Shown here piece by piece: positions 16,158 through 24,522 of a stretch of DNA of 39,095 nt (within the stretch, counting starts at the first letter, position 1; the number at the start of each line of letters is the position of its first letter). The DNA comes from an uncultured Clostridia bacterium (GTDB lineage: Bacteria > Bacillota > Clostridia > Peptostreptococcales > Anaerovoracaceae). The stretch lies in NCBI GenBank assembly GCA_944388495.1, contig CALXIZ010000083.1:1-39095 (forward strand), read 5' to 3'. Under the pieces are notes generated by a model. It was not told the DNA's origin, made no database searches, and was given only the letters and a program-made list of their open reading frames with translations. A program made the translations under genes and the position numbers.

Positions 16158-17524
16158 CCCATCCTCGCTTTCACAGCGCCGATCAGCGCCGTTTTTTCAT
16201 TTTTCAGAGTATCATCCATGACGCCGTCCAGAAGTTCCTGCAGAATCCTGCCGATTTCAGGTCCTTCGGGAACTCCGGCCCGGATCAGATCCTCTCCGTC
16301 CACGGCCAGCTGTCCGACGGAGAGACAGTCACCGTCTCTGAGAATCTCCTGCGCACATTTCCGCAGCGCTTCGTTCTTCGCCTCCGCTTCCCCGATATAT
16401 TTTTCATACTTTCCGCAGGCGTCAGCATGCTTTACCGCCAGCAGATCCTCAAAGCCTTCTTCTCCGAGAAGAGACAGCATGCGCCGGACCTCCGGCCGCC
16501 GCGGCTTCAGTTTGACGTCGTGAAAGCGGATCAGACGGACGATCTGACGGACGATCTGATTCGGAAAACGCATCCTTCTGAGAATCTGCTCCGCCATTTC
16601 AGCCCCCCTCTGCGGATGTCCCACAAAACGGCCTCTTCCGTTGTCATCGAGAATAAAGACGACAGGCTTGGCGATATCGTGAAGCAGCATCGTCATGCGC
16701 AGGACAGGCACCGGCGGAATATCCTCCACCGCGGCCAGCGTGTGATGCCAGACATCTCTGTTGTGGTAAGGACTGTACTGCTCAAACCCGAACATCGGAA
16801 CGAGCTCCGGGATCAGGCAGCCGAAGACATCGCGGTATTCGTCCAGCACGGCGGCCGTATACCTGCCGCACATCAGCTTTTGCATCTCCGCCGTGATGCG
16901 TTCCTGAGAAACCTCCTTAAGACTCTCATACCGCTGCCGCAGAGCCCGCTCCGTTTTTTCCTCCGGACGAAATCCCCGCACCGCCCGGAAACGGAGAGCG
17001 CGCAGGATACGCAGAGGATCCTCTTCAAACCGCCTTCCGGCCTCTCCCACACATCTGAGAATCCCCGCCTCCAGATCGCCGCGCCCTCCGAAAGGATCGC
17101 AGAGACCTCTTTTCGGAGAATATGCCATCGCATTGACGGTAAAATCACGCCGGGCGAGATCCTCCTCTACATTCCGGACAAAAAAAACCTGATCCGGATG
17201 CCTTCTGTCGGAGTAACCCGATTCCCTGCGGAATGTGGTCACCTCCACCGAATCTGTTCCGCCGTCATCTCTGCCCGCGCCCTTTTTTTCTCCTGTCACG
17301 ACCGTCACCGTACCGTGCTTCAGACCTGTGGGAACGACCCGCTCTCCTGAAAAAAGCCGCTGCACTTCCTCCGGGCGTGCGGACGTGCAGACATCCCAGT
17401 CGCCGGGCGTTTCCCCCTGCAGACTGTCCCGTACGGCTCCTCCGGCCACATAAGCGGCAAATCCGGCGTCCTCCAGCCGTTTCAGGATATCTCTCACATT
17501 TTCAGGTATTTTTATTTCTGCCAT
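16154..17524 (-). CDS. cca: CCA tRNA nucleotidyltransferase / polyA polymerase family
   Basis: The 456-residue class II nucleotidyltransferase shows FAAYVAGGAVRDSLQG (GG and RD, residues 22-37), the catalytic GDWDVCTSA (D42, D44), ARRDFTVNAMAYSP and EDPLRILRALRFRA. An HD-type segment, LLHDIAKP, follows. The enzyme adds CCA to tRNA 3' ends. The ATG at 17522-17524 has GGGGTGAG upstream and is preferred over one 11 codons earlier. It is the first gene of the four-gene operon with thiN, the PHP phosphatase and GHL10-SLH. Confidence 0.92.
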   Translation of the reverse strand: MAEIKIPENVRDILKRLEDAGFAAYVAGGAVRDSLQGETPGDWDVCTSARPEEVQRLFSGERVVPTGLKHGTVTVVTGEKKGAGRDDGGTDSVEVTTFRRESGYSDRRHPDQVFFVRNVEEDLARRDFTVNAMAYSPKRGLCDPFGGRGDLEAGILRCVGEAGRRFEEDPLRILRALRFRAVRGFRPEEKTERALRQRYESLKEVSQERITAEMQKLMCGRYTAAVLDEYRDVFGCLIPELVPMFGFEQYSPYHNRDVWHHTLAAVEDIPPVPVLRMTMLLHDIAKPVVFILDDNGRGRFVGHPQRGAEMAEQILRRMRFPNQIVRQIVRLIRFHDVKLKPRRPEVRRMLSLLGEEGFEDLLAVKHADACGKYEKYIGEAEAKNEALRKCAQEILRDGDCLSVGQLAVDGEDLIRAGVPEGPEIGRILQELLDGVMDDTLKNEKTALIGAVKARMG

Positions 17525-17657
17525 ATACTCACCCCATAGACTGCCATGATTCTGCACTTATATATTAACACTTCCCGGTCGGGTAGGAAATGATATTTCG
17601 AAACAGCTTCATCTCCGCAGGCTCCTTCATCCCGTACGTGTCTTATACCGGCATATG

Positions 17658-17666
17658 TGCTATAAT
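17658..17666 (+). promoter_or_regulatory. Candidate extended -10 promoter of mod-res
   Basis: TGCTATAAT (17658-17666) is a perfect extended -10 element (TG-N-TATAAT). No good -35 is present, as expected for this class. The leader to the mod ATG would be about 105 nt. Confidence 0.55.
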
Positions 17667-17778
17667 TGCCATATTACGGCGAAAAAAGCCGCCTGCCTCC
17701 GGAAACTTCGGATTTTCATCCGCAGACCGGCGGAAAAAGAGCGGCTGCACGCATATCCGGAAGGAGGAAAGGACACCG

Positions 17779-19737
17779 ATGCTCGACAGGCAGCAGAAAG
17801 AATATCTCATAAATCTGATTCAGAACGACCGGCCGATACCGGAGGACATGAAATACGACCTGTTTCCTGTCCTTCAGGAGGAGTATGAGCTGACTTACGC
17901 CGGAAAGATGCGCAGAGAAGACCTTCTGGCCAATCAGGACGGAACATTTCCCGTTCCCCTGCAGGTGGAGCGCATCTTCGAACGGAGCGGAGCAGAGACA
18001 GGAAGCGGTACACATCAGAGCTCATCCTCTCAGACCGGCGGCCGCACAGACGGCTGGAAAAATCTGATCATATTCGGCGATAACCTGCAGTTTCTGAAGA
18101 CAGTCTATGAAGATAAAGATCCCGTCATACGCGGAAAAGTAAAAGGAAAAGTAAAGCTGATCTACATCGATCCCCCGTTTGCTACACAGGATGAATTCCA
18201 GAACCGCGAGGGCGCCAAGGCTTACAGCGATAAAAAACAGGGAGCCCGTTTTCTCGAATTTCTCCGGCGCCGTCTGATCCTGGCAAGAGAAATTCTGGCC
18301 GACGACGGCAGCATTTACGTCCATCTGGATCCGAAAATGAGTCACTATGTCAAAGCGATTCTGGACGAGATATTCGGCAAAAACGCTTTTGTCAACGAGA
18401 TCATCTGGAGCTACAAGTCCGGCGGAGCCAGCAGACGCTACTTCTCCAGAAAGCACGACAATATTCTCTTTTACGCGAAGACGCCGCGCTACATTTTTCA
18501 TCCGCAGGAGGAAAAATCCTACAACAGAAACTACAAGCCCTACAATTTCAAGGGTGTTCCGGAATATCAGGATGAGCACGGTCTCTGGTATACCATGGTC
18601 AACATGAAAGATGTATGGAATATCGATATGGTGGGCAGAAGCTCCGGCGAAAGGATGGATTACCCGACGCAGAAGCCGGAGGCGCTTTTAGCCCGCATTA
18701 TCGAAGCCTCCACGAATCCGGGAGACCTGGTCATGGACTTTTTCGGAGGCTCCGGCACCACGATGGCTGCCGCCGAAAAGCTCGGCCGCCGCTGGATCAC
18801 CTGTGATCTCGGCAAGCTCTCCTATCTGACCATGCAGAAGCGGATTCTTTCGATCGGCGATTCCAGAATACCGGGGCTCGCGGAAAAGTACGCCAAAACG
18901 GCCTCTCCGTTTCAGACCTGCACTCTGGGGATCTATGACCTGGAAAAAACGCTGGAGATGGACTGGGAAAAATACCAGGATTTCGTATCCGGACTTTTCG
19001 AGTTCCGCCGCACACATCTGTCTGTCGGCGGTCTCACCTTCGAAGGAGAAAAGCGCGGTTTTCCCGTAAAGATTTTCAACTATCTGAAATATTCCGACTC
19101 CGGTGTCGACGAAAACTATCTGCGAAACATGACGGAAAGTCTCGGGGCGGGCAGCCCTTCCCGGATCTATATCGTAAGCCCGGCCACGCGCGTCAGCTTT
19201 ATCGCCGATTATGAGGAGACCGGCGGTACGCGGTACTATTTTCTCAAGGTTCCTTATGAAATGATCGAGGAGCTTCACCGCGCGCCGTTTATCCGCCTGC
19301 GCCAGCCGAGAAGCCGCGGTGATATAAATGAAATCGAAGAGATGAAAGGTTTTCAGTTTAATTACAATCCTGAGGTAAGCTGCCGCCTCCTCGATCTCGG
19401 AGACAGAGCCGCTCTGCGTGTCGACAGCTTTACGAGCTGTATAATCCGGGAGGATGAAGAGGAAAACTTTTCCGCGCTCTCCGGAATCTATGCCGATTTC
19501 AGCTTCGGCGGAGACGTTTTCGTCATGGACGACGTCCGATTCTGGAACGAAATGGAAAGCGAAAAAAAAGAACACTCCGACACGAGAATCGAAAGAGACG
19601 GAGAAGAGATCAGAGCCGTCGTCTGGGAATTTCCGAAAGAACGGCTCGGCAGCTGCTCCATGTTCATCTTTTCGGATATCTACGGAAATGATATCAAAGT
19701 AAAGCTTTCATTAAATACGGGAGGAAAGAATGGCTGA
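17779..19737 (+). CDS. Type III-like adenine-specific DNA methyltransferase (Mod)
   Basis: The 652-residue protein has the beta-class order: motif IV IYIDPPFATQDEF (DPPF 131-134) comes before the SAM-binding motif I VMDFFGGSGTTMAAA (320-328), with the YPTQKPEALLARII helix just before. The FGDNL segment (about 99-104) is also typical. It would methylate adenine N6 at the recognition site. The segment between the two motifs is short (about 185 residues). The C-terminal 300 residues after the catalytic domain are not recognised and may hold target recognition or contacts to Res. The ATG at 17779 follows AGGAGG; 63 upstream codons are open but have no start support. Mod overlaps res by eight bases. 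Confidence 0.85.
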   Translation: MLDRQQKEYLINLIQNDRPIPEDMKYDLFPVLQEEYELTYAGKMRREDLLANQDGTFPVPLQVERIFERSGAETGSGTHQSSSSQTGGRTDGWKNLIIFGDNLQFLKTVYEDKDPVIRGKVKGKVKLIYIDPPFATQDEFQNREGAKAYSDKKQGARFLEFLRRRLILAREILADDGSIYVHLDPKMSHYVKAILDEIFGKNAFVNEIIWSYKSGGASRRYFSRKHDNILFYAKTPRYIFHPQEEKSYNRNYKPYNFKGVPEYQDEHGLWYTMVNMKDVWNIDMVGRSSGERMDYPTQKPEALLARIIEASTNPGDLVMDFFGGSGTTMAAAEKLGRRWITCDLGKLSYLTMQKRILSIGDSRIPGLAEKYAKTASPFQTCTLGIYDLEKTLEMDWEKYQDFVSGLFEFRRTHLSVGGLTFEGEKRGFPVKIFNYLKYSDSGVDENYLRNMTESLGAGSPSRIYIVSPATRVSFIADYEETGGTRYYFLKVPYEMIEELHRAPFIRLRQPRSRGDINEIEEMKGFQFNYNPEVSCRLLDLGDRAALRVDSFTSCIIREDEEENFSALSGIYADFSFGGDVFVMDDVRFWNEMESEKKEHSDTRIERDGEEIRAVVWEFPKERLGSCSMFIFSDIYGNDIKVKLSLNTGGKNG

Positions 19738-22381
19738 CAGAATAATCTTCCGCCAGAGCGACCTCGTACTGAAGGTCAGCCGGCACTACGACCCTCAGAT
19801 TCTGGATCTTTCCGCCTGGGAGTCTTATCTCGATATTCTCTGCGGCAGCAGAGAATATCAGAAAGAAGCGATACGGACCGCTGTCATTTTTCTCGCATCA
19901 CAGAGATACCGGACGACGCAGGATCTCGTGACGGAAAATTATGAAAAAAATCCCGAGCTTCAGAAAAAATACGCTTCTCTGCGCGAATATACAGATCACC
20001 TTCAGATCCGCGACAAACTCTTCGCCAATATCGATCTGGCCACAGGAACCGGGAAGTCCTACGTCATATACGGCATCGCGCAGATCATGCTCGGACTGGG
20101 ACTCGTACGCCGCGTCCTCGTTCTCTGTCCTTCGCTGACGATCGAAAAAGGGCTTACCGAAAAATTTCTGCATCTGGCTTCCGACGCGGAGCTTCGCAGC
20201 GCTGTCCCAGATACAGCGGCGATACGCAATCCTTCTGTCATCGACGCGAACCGGACGATCCGGGAAGGCGATATCTGCGTGGAAAACATTCACGCCGTCT
20301 ACGAGACCACCGGCTCCTCCATACAGGACAGCTTCCGCCGGGGCGGCGAGGATACACTCGTCCTCAACGATGAATCACACCATATCTTCAACACTCTGCA
20401 GGGCATCAGCTCCCGTTCCGTCGAGGGCCGCAGCATCAGAAAGTGGAAGGAATTTCTCATCAGTCCGGATTTTCGTTTCCGTTACATTCTCGGATTCACG
20501 GGCACCGCATATCTGGAAAACGAATACTTCAACGACGTGATCTACCGTTACTCCCTGCGCCGTGCTATCGACGACAGAATCGTCAAGAGTGTGGAATACG
20601 TTCAGAAGGATGACAGCGGCAGCCGGCGCTACGAGAAATTTCAGAAGATCTTTCAGAATCACGAAAGAAACAGAGTCCGCTATGCGCGCATCAAACCTCT
20701 GACAATCCTCGTCACACGCGATATCCGCAGAGCCGTGGAGCTTCGTGAGGAGCTCATCGATTTTCTCGCGGAATATGCGGGTGCGGATGCGGAGCGCAGT
20801 GAAATCGAAAAAATCGAAAAAAAGGTTCTCATCGTCACGTCCGCCGCCGAACACAGAAACAATGTCGCCATGCTGGATTATGTTGACAGCCGCGAAAATC
20901 CCGTAGAATGGATCGTATCTGTGAGCATGCTGACGGAAGGCTGGGACGTCAAAAACGTATTTCAGATCGTTCCGGCCCAGGACCGGGCCTTCAATTCAAA
21001 GCTGCTGATCGCCCAGGTTCTCGGGCGCGGGCTGCGTCTTCCCGCGGAATATGAAAATCCTCAGCCCTCTGTCACCGTATTCAATCACGACAGCTGGAGC
21101 CGGAATATCCGCAATCTGGTGGATGAGGTCCTGGAGATAGAAACGAAGATCGTCAGTTCCGTAAAATTCGACGGAGAGAGAAACCGTTTTCACTTTTCTC
21201 TCCACAACCTCTCCTTCGAAAGAGAAGAGGTCGAAGAAGTCTATGACGAGCAGAATAAGCAGAAGGATTATTCACGCACCTGGAGCGAGGGAATCCGCCT
21301 GGTCAGCCAGACAGACAGCGTACAGCGCCGCACTTTCTATGAAAATCTGACAGATGACGGAGGACGTCAGGAAGAGTATCACATCTCCTGCCGCATGGTG
21401 CGCGTGACAGATGTGGTGAACAAAATCCGCCGCGAGTTCCGGATGCGCGACTGGGAGGGCGGAATTCTCGGTCTGGGCGACGACGAGGTCTATTCCAGAA
21501 AGAATCTTCCTCCGGGAAGAAAAATCGAGGAGATCATCCGCCGCTCTATGGAAAAAGTCGGCATCGAAGGAGACGAACTGACAGAGGAAAACGCCCACCG
21601 TATCTATCAGGCGTTCTCCACGCTCTTCCGGAAAAAAGCGAAAACCGTCGTTCAGAAGCAGAAAAACAGAGAGCCTTTTTCCGTCAGCACGCAAAATATG
21701 CCCGATGCGAGCGTCAGTCTCTCCTCCTTCCGCAGCGACGCCACGCTCTTTTACACGGACGACTTTGAAAACACTGCAGCCGGAGACGATCAGAGAAAGG
21801 TTGTCAGAGATTTTCTCGAAGACGAAAACTTTCCGAAAAAATCTCTGAAGGAAATCAACCCCTACCTGTTCCGGACACCGCAGAATTTCGTGATCACCTC
21901 ACGCACACCGGAGCGGGCCTTTACCGAAGCCCTGTGCCGGAAAGAAAACGCCGCCTGCATCGATGCCTGGATCAAGTCGAGAGATACGGGATTTTACGCC
22001 GTGACCTATACATTCAAGGTCGGCTCCCACCAGAAACAGAAGGAATTCAATCCCGATTTTTTCCTCCGCGTCGAACGCGAAGAGGAGACTGTCTTTCTCG
22101 TGGTGGAAATCAAGGAGGACCGCGATGATTCCGCCGAAAACAGAGCGAAATACCGCTATGCCTGCCTTCACTTTGAAAAGCTGAACGAAGAGCTGAAAAA
22201 AAGAGACATCCGCGAGAGATACCTCTTTCACTTTCTCAGCCCGAAGGACTATCACGCTTTCTTCCTCTATCTCCGTGACGGCCGCCTGTTCGTCAGTCAG
22301 GAAAACTTCCGCTGTGAACTCGAAAACATGCTGGAAGAGACGGAGAGCGGCGAAAGCGCTCATTCCGCTCCGAAGCAGTGA
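19730..22381 (+). CDS. Type III-like restriction subunit (Res), SF2 helicase with C-terminal nuclease
   Basis: The 883-residue protein has helicase motif I IDLATGTGKSYV (104-110), motif II LNDESHH (DESH, 214-217), motif III ILGFTGTAYL, and the late motifs SMLTEGWDVKNVF and QVLGRGLRLP. Near the C-terminus (about 774-796) NPDFFL is followed, after some 16 residues, by VVEIKED, a PD-(D/E)XK nuclease core. This is the layout of type III Res proteins, which hydrolyse ATP and cut with Mod. The gene starts inside mod, so the pair is coupled. It ends at a terminator shared with the converging ygiQ gene. Confidence 0.87.
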   Translation: MADRIIFRQSDLVLKVSRHYDPQILDLSAWESYLDILCGSREYQKEAIRTAVIFLASQRYRTTQDLVTENYEKNPELQKKYASLREYTDHLQIRDKLFANIDLATGTGKSYVIYGIAQIMLGLGLVRRVLVLCPSLTIEKGLTEKFLHLASDAELRSAVPDTAAIRNPSVIDANRTIREGDICVENIHAVYETTGSSIQDSFRRGGEDTLVLNDESHHIFNTLQGISSRSVEGRSIRKWKEFLISPDFRFRYILGFTGTAYLENEYFNDVIYRYSLRRAIDDRIVKSVEYVQKDDSGSRRYEKFQKIFQNHERNRVRYARIKPLTILVTRDIRRAVELREELIDFLAEYAGADAERSEIEKIEKKVLIVTSAAEHRNNVAMLDYVDSRENPVEWIVSVSMLTEGWDVKNVFQIVPAQDRAFNSKLLIAQVLGRGLRLPAEYENPQPSVTVFNHDSWSRNIRNLVDEVLEIETKIVSSVKFDGERNRFHFSLHNLSFEREEVEEVYDEQNKQKDYSRTWSEGIRLVSQTDSVQRRTFYENLTDDGGRQEEYHISCRMVRVTDVVNKIRREFRMRDWEGGILGLGDDEVYSRKNLPPGRKIEEIIRRSMEKVGIEGDELTEENAHRIYQAFSTLFRKKAKTVVQKQKNREPFSVSTQNMPDASVSLSSFRSDATLFYTDDFENTAAGDDQRKVVRDFLEDENFPKKSLKEINPYLFRTPQNFVITSRTPERAFTEALCRKENAACIDAWIKSRDTGFYAVTYTFKVGSHQKQKEFNPDFFLRVEREEETVFLVVEIKEDRDDSAENRAKYRYACLHFEKLNEELKKRDIRERYLFHFLSPKDYHAFFLYLRDGRLFVSQENFRCELENMLEETESGESAHSAPKQ

Positions 22382-22399
22382 TCTTCCGGATTTCATCCC

Positions 22400-22434
22400 G
22401 CAGCCGCGCAGCAGCCGGCTGCTTTTACTTTTTT
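22400..22434 (+). terminator. Terminator of mod-res
   Basis: GCAGCCG (22400-22406) pairs with CGGCTGC (22416-22422), followed by TTTTACTTTTTT. It lies 18 nt past the res stop codon and runs into the 3' end of ygiQ on the other strand. Confidence 0.75.
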
Positions 22435-24383
22435 CTTCTGTCTTTTTCCGACCGCCGCTCTCTTTCCCGCGTCCCGCGGCCGGAGCCGTATCTTTGGGAG
22501 CGTCCGTTTTTTTCGGAGCGTCCGTTTTTTCCCGGCCTTTTCCTGTTATCCGGATTTCCGGATTTCGCGTATTCCTCCGGAGGCACCAGCGACTCCGGTC
22601 CTCTGCCGATCAGATCCTCTCTGCCGATCATGCGCAGCGCCTTTCTCACCAGAGCAGCGTTTTCCGGTTTGTTGAAGTGAAGCATCGCGCGCTGCAGGCG
22701 TTTTTCCTCCGGATCCGAAGGAACGTAGACACGCTCCCCCGCCACCGGATCGATGCCTGTATAAAACATACAGGTGGACAGTGTCCCCGGCGTCGGGTAA
22801 AAATCCTGAACCTGATCCGGTACAAAACCGTTTTTTTTCAGAAAAAGAGCGAGTTCACAGGCGTCCTCCAGCGTGCAGCCCGGATGAGATGAGATAAAAT
22901 AGGGGATCAGGTACTGTTTTTTGCCGATCCTTCTGTTTTCCGCCTCGTATTTTCTGCAGAATGTTTCAAAGACGCGGCGTGACGGCTTGTGCATGTGACG
23001 CAGCACACGATCCGAGATATGCTCCGGCGCCACCTTGAGCGTTCCGCTGACGTGATGCGCGCAAAGTTCTCTTAGAAACTCGTCGCTTTTGTCCGCCAGC
23101 AGATAATCGAAGCGGATTCCGGAACGGATGAATACTTTTTTGACTCCCGGCAGCGACCGCAGCGACCTGAGAATACCGATATATTCTTCGTGATCCACGT
23201 CCATGTTTTCACATACGCGGGGATACAGACACTCCCGGTGTATACATACGCCGTGCTTCATCTGTTTTTTGCAGGCCGGACGGCGGAAGTTGGCCGTCGG
23301 TCCGCCCACGTCGTGAATATATCCTTTAAATTCCGGATCCTCTGTCAGAATACGCGCTTCCCGCAGAAGCGACTCTCCGCTTCTCGCCTGTATTCTGCGC
23401 CCCTGATGAAATGTCAGCGCACAGAAGCTGCAGCCTCCGAAGCAGCCCCGTACGGAGACCAGACTGAACTTCACCTCGCGCAGAGCGGGCACACCGCCTT
23501 CTTTTTCATAGGACGGATGATACGTTCTCTCATAAGGCAGTTCATAGACGTCATCCAGATCCGTCTCAGACAGAGGCTCCGCCGGAGGATTCTGCACCAT
23601 GTACACGCCGTTTCCGCAGTCCTCCGCCAGCCGCTTCGCCGTCAGCGGATCGGTATTCCGGTATTGTATGAGAAAACTTTCCGCATATTTTTCCTTTGAG
23701 GAGACGATCTGCGGAAAGGAGGGAAGCAGTATCAGATCCTCATCCCGCGCGGCATCCTCCCGGAATTTCCGCTCTGCCATCCGGCAGACAGTCCCGCGGA
23801 TCCAGGTGATATCTCCGACGCTGATGCCCGCGTCCAGCGCCTCCGCAATCTCCACGACCGGTCTCTCGCCCATGCCGTAGATTAGAAGATCGGCCTGTGA
23901 ATCGAGCAGGATCGGATTCCGTACGCGGTCATCCCAGTAATCGTAATGTCCCAGCCGCCTCAGACTCGCCTCGATGCCGCCGATGATCACCGGCACGTCC
24001 TTTCCGAACGCCTCCCGGATCTTATTGCAGTATACGATGACCGCCCGGTCCGGACGTCCGCCGGCAGCGCCGCCCGGCGAATAAGCGTCCTGTTTTCTCC
24101 TGTGCTTAAAGACGGAATAATGATTGACCATGGAATCCACATTGCCGGAATTGACGAGAAATCCCAGCCGAGGCCGTCCGAAGCGCATGAAATCCTCTGC
24201 CGATCTCCAGTCCGGCTGCGCCAGGACCGCCACGCGATATCCCCTGCTCTCGAGCACCCGGCTGATGACGGCATGGCCGAAAGACGGATGATCCACATAG
24301 GCATCGCCTGTCACCAGTACAAAATCAGGCTCGTCCCAGCCTCTCTCCTTACATTCTTCTGCTGTCACCGGTAAAAAAGCCAT
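22425..24383 (-). CDS. YgiQ-family radical SAM protein
   Basis: The 652-residue protein contains the YgiQ core: a cobalamin-like N-terminal Rossmann part (VLVTGDAYVDHPSFGHAVI), a conserved GGIEASLRRLGHYDYW, and the radical SAM cluster CFGGCSFCALTFHQGR (CxxxCxxC). The reaction is not known. The ATG at 24381-24383 is preferred because AGGAG lies 8 nt upstream; a GTG two codons earlier lies inside the ribosome site. The last 50 residues are a very basic, disordered tail rich in Arg, Lys, Ser and Gly, with an 18-bp tandem repeat, and may bind nucleic acid. Confidence 0.9.
   Translation of the reverse strand: MAFLPVTAEECKERGWDEPDFVLVTGDAYVDHPSFGHAVISRVLESRGYRVAVLAQPDWRSAEDFMRFGRPRLGFLVNSGNVDSMVNHYSVFKHRRKQDAYSPGGAAGGRPDRAVIVYCNKIREAFGKDVPVIIGGIEASLRRLGHYDYWDDRVRNPILLDSQADLLIYGMGERPVVEIAEALDAGISVGDITWIRGTVCRMAERKFREDAARDEDLILLPSFPQIVSSKEKYAESFLIQYRNTDPLTAKRLAEDCGNGVYMVQNPPAEPLSETDLDDVYELPYERTYHPSYEKEGGVPALREVKFSLVSVRGCFGGCSFCALTFHQGRRIQARSGESLLREARILTEDPEFKGYIHDVGGPTANFRRPACKKQMKHGVCIHRECLYPRVCENMDVDHEEYIGILRSLRSLPGVKKVFIRSGIRFDYLLADKSDEFLRELCAHHVSGTLKVAPEHISDRVLRHMHKPSRRVFETFCRKYEAENRRIGKKQYLIPYFISSHPGCTLEDACELALFLKKNGFVPDQVQDFYPTPGTLSTCMFYTGIDPVAGERVYVPSDPEEKRLQRAMLHFNKPENAALVRKALRMIGREDLIGRGPESLVPPEEYAKSGNPDNRKRPGKNGRSEKNGRSQRYGSGRGTRERERRSEKDRRKK
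22497..22532. repeat. 18-bp tandem repeat in the ygiQ C-terminal tail
   Basis: The units 22497-22514 and 22515-22532 differ by one base and encode two copies of a KNGRS(E/Q)-type hexapeptide on the minus strand. Each ends in a T6-T7 tract that could slip. Confidence 0.65.
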
Positions 24384-24415
24384 GTCCACCTCTCCTCTGC
24401 TGTCTTTCTGTACCT

Positions 24416-24443
24416 ATTATACCGGTTCCGGACGCTTCTGCAA
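24416..24443 (-). promoter_or_regulatory. Candidate sigma-A promoter of ygiQ
   Basis: A perfect TATAAT (24416-24421) lies 16 nt downstream of a weak TTGCAG (24438-24443) on the minus strand. The leader would be about 25 nt. Confidence 0.55.
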
Positions 24444-24458
24444 CAGAATAAGAGCACA

Positions 24459-24518
24459 TAAAAATTCTCACCGGACTTCCCCCTATGCATCACGCGCAGA
24501 GGATCCGATGAGAATTTT
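24459..24518 (-). terminator. Terminator of the heme-uptake operon
   Basis: Arms 24461-24475 and 24504-24518 form a 15-bp stem with one mismatch. The minus-strand copy ends in TTTTT (24464-24460). It begins five bases past the CydC-like stop codon and closes the nine-gene operon that starts at 34017. Confidence 0.7.
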
Positions 24519-24522
24519 CCGC

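Noticed and set aside
16151-17350. 399-codon plus-strand open frame
   Set aside because: It lies wholly antisense to cca, whose motifs are unambiguous. Its composition is Arg/His/Pro-rich, as expected for an antisense shadow in GC-rich DNA.
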